Source of the DNA: Hymenolepis diminuta
Taxonomy: Eukaryota > Platyhelminthes > Cestoda > Cyclophyllidea > Hymenolepididae
NCBI GenBank assembly: GCA_900708905.1
Contig: CAADRB010000003.1
Location: 855,146-919,145 of the forward strand
Length of the DNA: 64,000 bases
Direction of reading: 5' to 3'
Every line of letters begins with the position of its first letter. Position 1 is the stretch's first letter. The notes under the pieces were generated by a model. That model made no database searches and had not been told where the DNA came from. It saw nothing but the letters and a program-made list of their open reading frames with translations. The position numbers and the translations under genes were made by a program. Shown piece by piece: positions 12,401 to 24,100 of this stretch.

Positions 12401-13905
12401 TTGACTTGCCTAGTCGCGTATGAGTTGAGTTGCTATCCCAAATCATCTGTAAGCAAAACGAGAGAAAAATTAATCAGAAAAAAAACTTCAATTATTTTGG
12501 CCACTAAAACTGAATGCGCACGCACTGGTTTTATGGATATTTTTTATACATACCCATAAATGGAAGCGTTGCTGGCATTCATTCGTGATTTGCGTTAAGT
12601 GCTTATTGCTATTCAGTAAATAACTATTTCAAAGGTGCTCAGGTGGACGACTAATGAAATACCATTGATGTATGCTAGAGTAATCCATTAGTCCCAATTT
12701 AATTTAATCTTTTTGCAGGAAAGAAGAATTCTGGAGTTTCTATGATAAATCTACAGGTTGCATTTTATAAGTTTTAGTCAAGAGATGGCATCTGAACACG
12801 GGAAATAGCAAAATATTTCAGTAAGGGATGAAATGGCAGGTGGAGGATCGAGCAGAAGTATATCATTATGTCAAAATATCAGAGTCTGGGGTATTCAGAG
12901 CTCATTGATCAGATGGTCTAGTCGAATGATTGATCATGCCACTTCTCACAGCCATTAACTGTTAGCTGGGACTTCAAAAATAAAACATTTTGAATACGGT
13001 AGAGCTCATTAGAGTTTACTCAAGGTTAACTCCTGTAACATGCTTGTTTATGTAATCCTTGCCTCACTAAATATAAGCATTCGATGCCGAAAATGTCGCT
13101 TTATTTTTTGCTTTGTGTTGAAATTTCAAATTGTTTATGATTTAGGCAGTGACAATAAACATTGCATCGTTGTATAGTTATAGTCGACGCAAACTGTCAA
13201 TGAAGACATAGGTCGGGTGGGGAGATGCATAACTCTCATTTGATTAACTTTATTATTTTTACCTGATTTTATCCTGAATGGAAATTAACCCTAGCTGTGC
13301 TGAAAATCGGTACGCTACAAAGTTATTAAGGAGGATGGCAGTAAGTTCGCTTAGTCTTATTTCAGTGCAAGTCTCACATTCAAGCGACAAAAAGGATTAT
13401 TAAAGATGGCTAAGGTGTAGAGAGTTCACTCGTTAGCTACTGCATTTTGACTTCAAAAAACCGCCGGAAAATAAGATTGCAGGGTACAACATCAGGACGC
13501 GAAAACTATGTAGGAAAAATGGTTAAAAAGGAAAGAGATGCCTTTAGTTTGTTTAAGGTTTGTTTAAATGTGTATTTTATTTATCTAGAGCCGATCAACT
13601 GATCAATTCCTTCTTTCTACGGCCGAGTGGCAATCTCTGCCACCTCACAATCATCACCTGCTTTGACATTAAGGTAATTTGCCTTTCACATAAGATATAC
13701 TACTAATATTTAAGTACGATGATATTTACATTTCAATACGCGTCTCATTTAGGGATGGCTCACAAGTAATGTGATATCGAGAGGCGCCAAGACTTCACTT
13801 AACAACCTCTACAAAGATCTCCAAAATCGTGCAATCACCTTGGATGCTAGTTTAGGAAGCGCTCAAGATGCCCTTCAATTATCGGTGCTTGAAGAGGCCT
13901 GCTAG
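465..13905 (+). CDS. STARD3: STARD3/MLN64-like protein, MENTAL plus START domains (5' end outside window)
   Basis: Probable late-endosomal cholesterol-binding membrane protein that moves sterol at ER contacts (known for STARD3). Exons by splice sites and phase: 465-542, 3251-3304, 3374-3494, 6134-6274, 8212-8291, 10709-10876, 11620-11715, 11782-11864, 11945-12049, 13589-13673, 13753-13905 (TAG), giving 387 visible residues in one frame. Exons 1-3 match the end of the MENTAL domain: a segment reading SWTAVTTIYMLAK and a membrane helix ending RVLPQERRAKR, compared with the family's FKVLPQEAEEER. Exons 6-11 give a START domain with the hallmarks GGLIKPRDFV, HPKCPP and FDIKGWLTSNVI near the C-terminus. 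Exon 5 (SPKYTAFGAND) lies where STARD3 carries its ER-tethering FFAT-like motif. The START domain alone could suggest StAR, but the upstream membrane segments argue for STARD3. The N-terminal membrane helices lie upstream of the window. Confidence 0.85.
1270..2462 (-). mobile_element. Degenerate Tc1/mariner-type DNA transposon with transposase pseudogene
   Basis: A 1.2-kb element lies antisense in intron 1 of the STARD3-like gene. The ends share a 12-bp inverted repeat TCTGAGGACACC (1270-1281, and its complement at 2451-2462). The right flank is TA (2463-2464), the usual target; the left flank is now CA. On the minus strand a transposase starts at ATG 2388 and runs through helix-turn-helix-like sequence, then the catalytic-region block FQQDSAPSYK (about 1630-1660) and a remnant of the third acidic site (NPFDY, about 1570). 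Frame changes near 2050, 1910 and 1720 show it is dead. The order of blocks is that of transposases widespread in invertebrate genomes. Confidence 0.8.
2471..6133. other. STARD3-like introns, mostly featureless
   Basis: Apart from the two small exons at 3251-3304 and 3374-3494, this 3.6 kb has no supportable coding sequence. Around 4360-4455 there is a short stretch (TTATCATCAG, then GGCTTCAGG, then CCTTAACG) similar to the 3' part of the tRNA-derived repeat at 7850-8045 and to 16740-16815, suggesting another decayed copy. Confidence 0.35.
6440..6620 (+). repeat. Possible LTR-like fragment
   Basis: A TATA-like GTATATAG near 6490 is followed by GAGTCAACAGCG and then TATTGGCG. The same order, TATA then GAGTCAACTG then a GGTATCT/GATATCT end, is seen in the two repeat-A copies at 38178 and 47925. 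This could be a third, more diverged relative. The similarity is short and the call is tentative. Confidence 0.25.
7850..8045 (+). repeat. tRNA-derived SINE-like repeat
   Basis: The stretch TACTCGACTGCAAAG followed by GGGTTCAATGC resembles the anticodon arm and T-arm (box B) of a tRNA. The CTGCAAA loop would carry a GCA anticodon, as in tRNA-Cys. It continues into a tail (GAGTTTCTCATCAGG, then CCCTTAACG) that recurs in weaker form at 4360-4455 and 16740-16815. The head also resembles the minus-strand copy at 28745-28882. It lies in an intron of the STARD3-like gene. The acceptor and D arms are not convincingly intact, so it is not a working tRNA gene. Confidence 0.45.
9079..10317 (+). mobile_element. 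Dead mariner-family element with clear inverted repeats and TA target sites
   Basis: The 1239-bp element is flanked by TA on both sides (9077-9078 and 10318-10319), the mariner target duplication. It has imperfect inverted repeats of about 26 bp, reading ACAGAAGTTCTGCTCG on the left and GCAGAAGTTCTCTCTA as complement on the right. The plus-strand transposase begins at 9233 with a recognisable mariner N-terminus. It then breaks repeatedly by stops and frameshifts (first stop near 9407). The C-terminal third is open from 9961 to 10254 and includes HPPYSPDLALTDFHLF, with the mariner third catalytic Asp followed by Phe-His where Tyr-His is usual. It sits sense in an intron of the STARD3-like gene. 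Confidence 0.9.
10378..10430 (-). repeat. tRNA-derived SINE head fragment
   Basis: The complement reads ACGGCGCAGTGGTAAAAGTG, which fits a pol III box A with D-loop (consensus TRGYNNARNNG-like) and resembles GGCGCAGTAGTCAAAATG in the copy at 28745-28882. No T-arm is left. It lies 60 bp beyond the mariner right end. Confidence 0.35.
11255..11560 (+). repeat. Dispersed repeat family B, copy 1
   Basis: Intronic copy of a roughly 300-350 bp non-coding repeat. Shared landmarks in order are GTTAAGATNATGT near the start, GATGAANN then AATTTTGGAA in the middle, and CCAAAAATCACATGATG toward the 3' part. This copy is shorter in its centre than copies 2 and 3. Confidence 0.6.
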
Positions 13906-15118
13906 CTAGATTATCCACTCTACTTCCCATTTTTTGTATATATTTCTTTTTTTATATATTCTGTTTGTCTATTCTTCTCTGCTTGTATGTCCACTATTTT
14001 TGAACGCTCCTCACCTCACACTTTGTTTTAATATGTAGGCGCAAGCTGTGCTTTCTGTAAATCTGATTTATGCAGCATAACTGTTGACTTGTGAAATAAT
14101 GATGTTGAATTTGATGACTTTTGTCTTATCCTATAGGCTGCTTCTTTAACAGTGGTAAAATTTCTTAAAGTCGATTGCTCATTGTGCTCCACTAAGCTAA
14201 AGAATCAACCATCTTATCTCTGCTACGTTAAGATCAAGTTAGCTGCTCAATGGCATGTAAGATGAACAGATGAGTTGAAATGGCAATACTACTGATCAAT
14301 ACGTGCTGAATATCGTGGACAAGAATTTATTCAGTGATCCAGATGGCTAGTCAAATTTAAATTTTGGGAAGTGAGTTACACAATAGATAAATAGTGTACA
14401 ATTCTGGTCCAACAATCAAATGAAGTAACTCTTTGATATCATGACTTTACTCTCAGCATCTTTTCGATCCCTCCCCTCCCTCTTATCTCTTATTCGACTT
14501 ACTGTTAGTCAATAGTAGTTGCTTTCCTACAATGAAAATTTGTTAATTTTTTCCTTGCTTATTGATCAATTTAATATAGGAACATAAGTGGAAAACAGAT
14601 TTTGAGTTTTTATGAAAAGTTAGATTTTTACTTGAGTGTTTGGTCGGAATTTCTTAAGCTGCTGGGGACTTAATTATAGGACATATAGCCCAGTTTTGCA
14701 TGGTAGGTCTTGACGATCTGATCGCCCACCCGGGTATGTACTTTTGCAATCGTCTGTCTCCATCGATGTACTCTAGCGCGTCTACCAACACTGCAAATTT
14801 TGAAACGTCTAAGTATCTACATTGAGCATGACTCTTAATGTTATATTCTGATTGGTCATTATTACTCGACCAATCTATTTCACATTCAGTAATTTTTCAG
14901 CTTTCATAGTAGAAAATGCCATAAGCTAAAGAATAGGCATAGTAAAATGTTTATCAATACCTATAAATAAAATAATAGTCATGTAATTGAAGTCAATATT
15001 CTATACACTGAGGAATGATGTATTAATCTTTGGCCAAAAGAGGAGGGAGACTGGAAAGAGGGTTTTTTAGACGCCTTCGAAGGTGTTCTTTGAGGTTTCG
15101 CGGCTCTAACGGGAATCA
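13906..15118. other. Intergenic region between convergent genes
   Basis: This separates the stop codon of the STARD3-like gene (plus) from the stop codon of the RASEF-like gene (minus). I see no coding sequence. It contains one copy of repeat family B. No canonical AATAAA is evident within 200 bp of either stop codon. Confidence 0.5.
14195..14530 (+). repeat. Dispersed repeat family B, copy 2
   Basis: It shares with copy 3 the blocks CTACGTTAAGATCA, then GCTGAATATCGTGG, AAATTTGGGAAG-like sequence, AATCAAATGAAGT, TTGATA, TTCGATCC, and a pyrimidine-rich 3' part. It has no reading frame and is intergenic. Confidence 0.65.
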
Positions 15119-18100
15119 TTAACAGCAGTTAGTAAGATTCTTCGGCTTTTTCTTGCCGATTTTGATTCCGCTATTCTGACAGTCGCCCCGATATTTCATT
15201 GCCCTAGGAAAATGAAAATGGCTCAGTATTTAGCCGAACAAGAAGTCCTTTACTTAGCCGTCATGTTTGCTTAAATTGTGAAATTGCATTGATCAACTGT
15301 CAGGCAATATTAATAATGTCGGGAATTTTGGAGATCAGATATGCTATTTGATTTTTCGATGTGAGTTCGAAAGCATGAATTCACTTATAACAAGACCTTG
15401 AGTTAGACTTGAAAAAGGTTTTGTGCTCAATACTCACCAGTAGTTATTTTTTATTTAGTCATCGGATGAAGATTCTATGTTAGTGACAGCTCTCACACCT
15501 TTCTCATAATTTCAAATTGAGTTGGCTTTCGAACACTTCTACCAATATAAACAATCGATAACATAACTCCTCGGCGTTATATAGATACAAGATGTTCTTG
15601 ATGCTTCTTCAAGTTGACATAGTTCTTTTTCTATGAATCTAAGTCGGACACCACTCGGGTAGGTACACTAGATTCAAGGTATCTTAATATTAAAGGTGAA
15701 CTTTACAATTCAAACTATGAGTCTGGTGCTTAAATGTGCGTATTTATTCCTTAACGGCCGTATGATGACTTATTTTAAAGTGAACCACACTGTAGAATTT
15801 GTGATTTAATTTTTCACCCTGAGTTCAAATTCTTTAGCTATCTCCTCTCTGCCACGTTAAGATCATGTTAGGTGCTTAATGTGAAATCATTTTTCTTTCT
15901 CAATTTCTGGATGAAAAATGAATTAAAGTGGCAAGGCAGACCACCATAATTAAGCATTGAACATCGTGGCAAGAAGTACATCGTCGCCAAGTACTCCAGG
16001 AGATGAATCACGAAATTTGAATTTTGGAATATGAACTATCGATTGTGCAAACATTAAACAGCTGAAATCTAAAAATCAAATGAAGTGAAAGTGCTTGATA
16101 CCTATACTTCACCCTCAATATCTTTTCCATCCTCTTACCTTTATCATTTACGAGACTCTCCGTTAATACATTTCAGCCTAAAATCTAACTTATTTGTGTA
16201 AATTTTTTCCCATTGATAGAACGCATGTATATTTGAATTATAAATCGATTTGGTACATCCCTAAATTCAAAGAGTACCTTCATATGATACAATGATGTGT
16301 GAGAGAGTATAGAGTCGTAAAGAAAATGGAAAAAGCTTCAACTTACCTCGCCAAGTTCACTACGACCTCATCTACATTTATGCTATTCAGTACACTGGTC
16401 TCCACGAACTCCGCATCGTAGACCTAAAATAAAAATATTAATTGTCACAACTTGTATAAAAGTGCATGTATTTTACTATATTCTGACTAGTCTACATGAA
16501 AATTAGTCACCTGTCATTATAAAACAATATATTATAAATGTTATGATTAAATTTAGCTGTAATGGTTGTAATTATTTACTCGAACTTGAGTTGAACAATT
16601 TCGACAACATGATAATTGGGGTGGATCTGAAAATATTAACTCTTGTTACGTGCGTCAGTGGTCAACGTGCCTGTCTGTCAAATCAGAGGTCACGAGGAAA
16701 ATGCCCATTGGTGTACATCCAACGATGTGTCTTACCAACCTTCCTGGTTAATTCTTGTCAACACGAGGGTTGATAAAATTTGAGTTTCTCGTTAGAACAG
16801 CTTCAATCAACTGCTGCAAGCACTTCTTTTATTAGACTTTGAGAGGTTTAATTTCTAATACTGACAGAATCTTAAATTATCCTCATTATCTGTGATCTAA
16901 TTAGTTAATTATCTCTTGATAGCAGAACTTTCACTATAATCATAGATCAAATGAAGCAAGGCTTCCCCTTTTTATTGAAAATGTGCTTCTGTAATGTAAC
17001 ACGTTTTAATAATGGGGATTGACTAGATCACGGATTATCCCAAGCCATAACTAATTATTGACTGATTAACAGTCGTTCTCAACCGTTTCTAGTTCAGTTA
17101 ACAGCTTCAATGAGCACACATTTTGGCCTCTAAACACCACACACACTGGCTGACTCTGACTAATCACTCGGTGACATGGTCCCTTTACTAGGTCCACTTG
17201 CAAAAATTCAAGCTCGCTTCTAACTAATTCATGCCGTCATTTTAGGTCTTAACTTTACTGTCAGTTTACTTGTTTGCCTTCCTTCTTCCATTAATCTTTA
17301 CTGGGACTATTAAACTGTTCTCATGCTTTTCGTGATTGAAAATTGCATTGCTATTGAGATTAATAATAAGGTTTTCATCTACTTTACCTTCGCAAGATTT
17401 TCTCCTTCCTTGGTGGAAATGAAGGCAGAAGAAGCAGGTTTCACAAAGTTTGAGGGACCGTCTCGCAAATCCGTTTTATTTCCTACCAACACTCGCGGCA
17501 AATAGGCATCTCCGCAACTCTCCTGTAATTATGTGGTGAAAATAGGGGAAAAAAATATTTTTAATCCTCCAGCACTTAAAGATTAAAGGAACAATACACA
17601 ATAGATAATTAATTCTCCACCAACAGGTATAACCCAGGGAAATGAAAATTATCAAATTTCATTTAATTATTAAAAAAAGGAAATATTCACGAACTATTTC
17701 CAACTGAAGAAAGCGTTTTAATCTTATTACTGAGCAATAATGTACGAATTTTGCTATAATTTGGTTAATTTTACCTGACCTTTGAAAATTAATACCGTTT
17801 AACCTTACCTCTAGCATGTGGACCCACTCTCGAACTCCAATGAAGGAATCCCTATTGGATACGTCATACATAAGAATGGCACCATCGCACTTTCTGAAGT
17901 ACTGTCTTGCAAGACTGTGGTATCTAGAAGAGTAGGAATTGTTCAAGTAATGAATTAATCAAAAGCACTGCTGAAGAAAATTATTTTGAAGGGTAAAACT
18001 AACTTTTCTTGTCCGGCTGTATCCCAGATTTCGATGGTATAGACGTTGCCGTCGATCATCATGTTTTTCGTTTTAAAATCCACACCTGAAAAGTTTGGAT

Positions 18101-21100
18101 AACTTCTATTAATAAAAATGATTAAAAATTCCGGAAGTTTTAGCTCTTAAGTTGGGAGTCAGTTCGAATTTAACCTCTTGAATAGAAAGAACAAACAAGA
18201 GAAAATCTTAACGCGAAAAATTCCACGGTAAGACATTCAAATAGGCTTCTAGAAGCACGATTTTTAGAATGGAGCCATAATAAGGAAGATAGCAAGTTTT
18301 TTGGAAAGGATAAAACATTTTTGACAATTGAATGAACTTATAAAATTTTCTGAACAGCCATAAAAGGAACATTTTAATTTTTGTAATTTCATTGGTTAAT
18401 AAAAGAAAGAGATTCCCATGCAGATTGAAAGTGATATCTATTGACTTAAGAAACAATGTTTCTGAACAATTGGTAGCCATTCGATACCTTGATATGGATA
18501 TAAATATTTTTGCGGTGATAATGACACGTCGAGTATATATTAATAAAAGGGATTTCACTTTAAAGATTTGGGTCCTGATAAGTGAAGATTTCTCAAAAGC
18601 TCGTTAATACGAATTTCAAGTGCGAGTCAAAATGCGTACCATGAAGCCTGAGATGGATAAAAACTAATCGTAGTCAGCCCCAGTGCATGAATATATCATT
18701 ATTGGGAAATAAAGAAAGGCGATTGGTCTGAAAGTTTGCTGACAGATAACTATCCTGAACTGAAGTCAAACAATCAGCTCAAAATAATGGATGGGGTGAA
18801 AAAAAACAATGTTGAGGTGTTTAACAATGAAAGGTCATCGCCGACTTGATGACTAGGGTCAGCTCACAGCTAAGATTCGCAGTGAACGCAAGTCAGCGCA
18901 TTTTTTTGCACCATAATTTGGTCGATTCTCCGACTTTTCTAATATACAATTCCAACATGTACGGAAGATTTTTCTGGCACAGATCAAGATTATAGACTCA
19001 TATAAAAGCAAAGTATGAAATATCACGCTTATTATTAATGAGGGATAGTTAAAGAAAGTAGAGTGTAGATATTAAGGAAGTTGAAGGTTGTTTGTTAGAA
19101 TCAATAGAGATTTGAGCTTTCTTAAATACCACTAATTGTATCTAGTGTAATCTTACATAATCGTATAAATACTTTGTCATTTCTCTTCATTATCCTCATC
19201 TCATCGCATCCTCTGCATGCTCTCTTCATTCAGCTTTTGCGTTTTGTGGTGAATATTCATTAAAGTTAGAAGGGCGAAGGCTAGCAACAACTGTGGAAGA
19301 ATCACCTCCGAAATGCTCACCAAAATTAATGTCGAACAAAATACTAATTTAATGTTTTATACGCAAAACTGCTCTTCGGTATAGTGAGAGCAATCATTCC
19401 GTTTCACTCCGCTCTGATCAAAGGACGTTGCAGGATGCCAGTTATCGCTTTTCACTCGAATCTACTTTGCCATGATTAGCTAATTTACGGTATTTTGAAT
19501 GCATACTGGTTTTTAAAAACCTGATTCCCACGCTCTCTTTCGTTCTTCATTCTCCTTTCTCACTTCCTATTTCGAGTTTTCATCAATGTTCAATTACAAC
19601 ATCGACATTCCGACTTGGGAGAACTGGTTATCTATTGTTATCAGTTAGAAAATTGCAAGGATATAGTCTAACAAAACTGAGCTGTCGGCCTTTACATTCT
19701 CCCACATCGAGAGCTTAATCCTTCTTCAATTAGTTCAATCAAAAATGACTGAGTGAATACCCTAAGAGCAATTTCCAATATGCTCTTGAACGATGACGGT
19801 TGTAGCATTTTGACTCCAGCTGTCGGAACAGTATCTGAATCTGTTTAGATCTTAAAATGTATATAATCAGACTTTACTTTCGCTGAAAAATATATTTAAA
19901 TTATTTAAAGGTGAGGGAAGCAAAGCCGCGTCTTAATTTGATTAGCTCGATCGTTATTATTTGAACATGATAAAGAATCTTATCAATGTTTCAACTTTTA
20001 ATTGTATGAAGCACCTGAAATCAGTTACCAAAGGAGCACCAAGTGATAAAGAGGAGGGGATCAAGACTATTCTGAGAGCAATTTGAAGGTATCAAAGAGT
20101 CTTAAGTCATTTGATTTTTGGATAGGGTTTGTACAATATTTACTAAATAGGTTGACCACGTTCCAAACTTCAGGTTTCGTGATTCGTCTCCTTTATTGCA
20201 GCAAATGCTTGTCCACGAAATTCAATGCTTATTAACCAGTTTTTAATTAAATTTCGGTCTTGCTACCTCAATTAATTGCTTTCTTACTATGATAGAGGAC
20301 TCATAACGAACTTACATAATACTGAGCAGCTTACGGCCTTGACGTAGCAGAGGTGAGATAGCTGCATATTTTAAATTAACAGAGCATCGCAAGCTAAGGT
20401 GAATCTGTGGTGAGTAGCATATTCCCTTGGATATGATTATATAATCTTAATATGAAAAATTGCATGGAGCAAGTAAATAAGTGCCCTTTTAATTGTGCAC
20501 ATTGAATCTAGTCACAAGGATAGTTCACAATGGTGGTAATTTGAAAATTTAGGATAATTGTTAGGATTCAGCAACTATACTTTCTCATATAAGAGCATAC
20601 TTAAAAATCTTAATGCATTTTCATTATTTCAATAGCTTACCGACGGTAGCACGGGCATTGTAATAGAAGTCACCGGTACAAAATCGATACATGAAGCAGG
20701 TTTTTCCGACGGAGGATTCGCCCACCATCACAACCCGAAAAATGCGATCTGGCACCTGTAGCCCGTCCAAATTCGACCAATTTGTCATACTTGTCACCTC
20801 TGGATCGAGATTGGGTCTCTATTGCGCATTTACCGAAAAGATTGCAAGATAAAACACCTTGGGAAGGATGCCTATTATGGGTATTTGATGACTGTTCTAG
20901 GTTAATATTGGTTTTATTCATGGTTATGTTTTGGAATGTTGCCAATGCAGTCGCCATAACGGTATTTAAGCGAATTAGTATTCAGTGTATCCCTATAGCG
21001 TAACACAGTATTATTAGACAATGTCCGGGTTAAGTGAATATTTTTGACACTAAGTGGCCATCTAATTACATTATCCTTGATTCGTACATTTTCAATGGTA

Positions 21101-24100
21101 TTGGTCTATTGTCTCCTTTTTCACGGACCTTTAGGATGCCATTTCAAACAGATGGGCACAGTACATTTCAGATAAACGTTCTTACTTGGCTAGCGCACCT
21201 TAGCCAATAGAATGCATGCGGTCACTCCTAAATCCGAGAATGACTTGTCAAATGTGGACACCATTTCATTGAATATTTTTTATTTAATATTTTAATATCA
21301 CAGAGCGAACATCTTAAATTATCACCTGATATTGCGAATTATTCCATATTAAGTGAGAAATTTAATGAAAATTCGTAACTGTATTATCAATCGAGACACC
21401 TAGTTAAAAAGGGTTTTCCAACAAATAGTTATAAAAAGTACGTTTCTCAAAAGTTAAGCTAAGTTACTCATCAAAGTAAAAACTGAGAATTCACATGCCT
21501 ACGAAGACCACATCTTAAGAGTGTGTGTACTGATTTTCTAAAATAAAAAGGATTTATTGATCCAAGGTATTATATGTACCGTAGATCTCTCATTTCTCGA
21601 GTTTATTGTTAAAAGCATTCTTAATAGCCATAAATTCAAGTTAACATCTCAAATATCGATGTCTTCGCAATCCAATTCAGCAATCTCCACTATAAGTTGT
21701 GTTTCTGCTAATCGCATCTATCTGCTCTTTGCTGTAAGTGATAGAAATAAGTCGAAGTGACATGTTCAACCGTGGAATTAAATCGACCAGCCAACAAGCC
21801 CTGAATATCGAGAACGCAGTAACTAGCGGAGATCCTCTTTATTAACGTCATGAGCGACAATTTGAAAGTGATTCCCTGACAGTTAGGACAGCTTCCCTCG
21901 TTACATGTTACATGAGCACTTACGTTCAGGGAGTAAACCTCTACCTCCGATAACACTTAAATAATAGGATTTTTTATTAAAAAATATCCCATAAATGCTT
22001 GCATTTTACTTTTTCCTTATCCTATAAGATAGTTTTCTTTGAATAGCTTTTTAAACCAAATCATAACATTGATGAGGATATTAAATGGATACAAACCTAC
22101 ATCACTGTTCGATCCAGACCATTGACCGCTATCTATATAAGCCGAAAGAATATCTGAAAATGGTGAGTAGATAGATTATCGATTATTACTTAAATATAAG
22201 AAAGGACGTACCTCGTTGCCATGGCAACGTTTGAAGATCCTGTTTATAGAAAAAAATCAATAGTACCATTTGGTTTAGACCCAATTTAGTAAAATAATTA
22301 TTCCATTTTGTACTTACTGGGGCCCTTTCAAGAAAATCACCCTGAAGATAAGCATGCTTTCCCTGAACATCACGAAGTGCGTCTCTGCAAATATTATTTT
22401 AAAATGCTTTAATAATCAAAAGTTATTTCATTCCTGATTCAAAACAAATATTAAATTCTTACTTGAGTTTTTGAATTTGAGTATAGAGAAGATCTTTTTC
22501 CTCAATGATTGTAGAAGCTCGCACTTTCTCACTTAAATAAAGAAATAAAATTGTATTTCTCTTTGTAAAATGGATATCATGTTTCCCAAAAGAGAAATTC
22601 GAGTTTCGAGTAATTTTAATGCTTTAACTTAAACAAATCCATGCTTGACCTACATGTGTAATTGAGATGACTGTGTTTCAACTGTCGCTCGTAATTGAGT
22701 CAGCTCTGCTTCACTTTCCCTGAGATGCTTTTGAGCCTCCTTCAGCTTCTTTCGCAGTTCCTCAGCCTCTCTTTGAAGCTCTTTCTCGGTATTAATATAT
22801 TCCTCCTCGACAGAATCCTGTTTTACATTCTTCCAAGCCATCTTGAAGACACCTTCATCTCCTGGTGTAACATTTCCTGAGCGATTACCGGCTATAGTTG
22901 ATCGCCTCCGATGATTATTTTGAACTTGCTATAAGGAGTATGACCTGTGTATTAAGGCACGTTATAAACGTACAGATTAAACAATCAACTAGCTTACTTC
23001 TTGTAATTCTTTTACAGTCTCCCTGTATTGTTCCGTTTCAATTTCCTTCCGCTTTAATTTCACCAAGAATTCAGCCTCATATTTCTTACTAAGCTGAAAT
23101 GAAATGGAATATATTAGTTCAACAACGTGCAAATCGTGTAACAATAAAAATATTATCATTTTATGAATCCATAGACCACTTGAAATTTGAATACAGTAGA
23201 GAAAAAAGCTGCCAGTGACAAGATTTTCTTTATTTCAATTTCAACTCAGTTGAGTTTCCTAATCCATTTGGAATCGTCTGAAATATGTTATTCAAACTTA
23301 TTACTTCCCATAAGAGCATTATGTCATTAACCAAAAGATTGTTCTGAAAGTTAAAGTACACTCGTGTGCATCTCACTAAACCTTCTTAGCTTTTGTATAG
23401 ATCAAAAAATCTTATGGTAATGGAAGCACCACCGTAAAAGTATAATTTCATGATATTTTTGCTTTATTTGCATTGTGATCCCATATTCTTTAGCCCGTTT
23501 AATATGAAGAATTCCTTATTTCTGACTATGAATCTGCTATAATCGGATATCTCAATTGCTTTTTGGTTCGGAAAGTTCTCTGATGGCGTGCGCGTCCACA
23601 AAATTGAAGGTCAAGGGTTTGTTAACCACTAGCCAGTGAAACATGCCGGCCAAGAGGTGAGTGGCGGAATGCGAGTTTAGCATCAGCGACTCTAAATCCA
23701 ACTCTTGTACCTATAAAATGAGTGGTGAAAAATTCCTCCTCTCAGAGAACTTGGAAAACATTCTCAAACGCTGGTTGGCAACTGTGAGTGTTACAGGATA
23801 CCACGATGAGCCGGGGTGATGACGTAAATTTAAACAATTATCTGTTTTCTAAAGGTACTCTTCTATAATGAAAATTGGCTAATAAAGAAGATAACGCTTT
23901 CCTTAAAACTTCGCATTTAATAAAATGTGGTACTCAATCATAAGGTAATAAAATTTAAACTGCTAAATATTGTGGTAAACGTAAATAAAAAGCCATCTTA
24001 AATTAAATATTTAGACAATCAAAATGTTTGTAGTCATGGAAATGTTTCATATTCATCCTTTATTGTGTTTACGTAGCCGGCCTAGTAAATAATAAAACAT

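Noticed and set aside
21708..21956. Continuous 82-residue minus-strand frame as one RASEF exon
   Set aside because: Only 21924-21955 fits the phases of the neighbouring exons and has a strong donor (GTAAGT); the remainder is intron that happens to be open.
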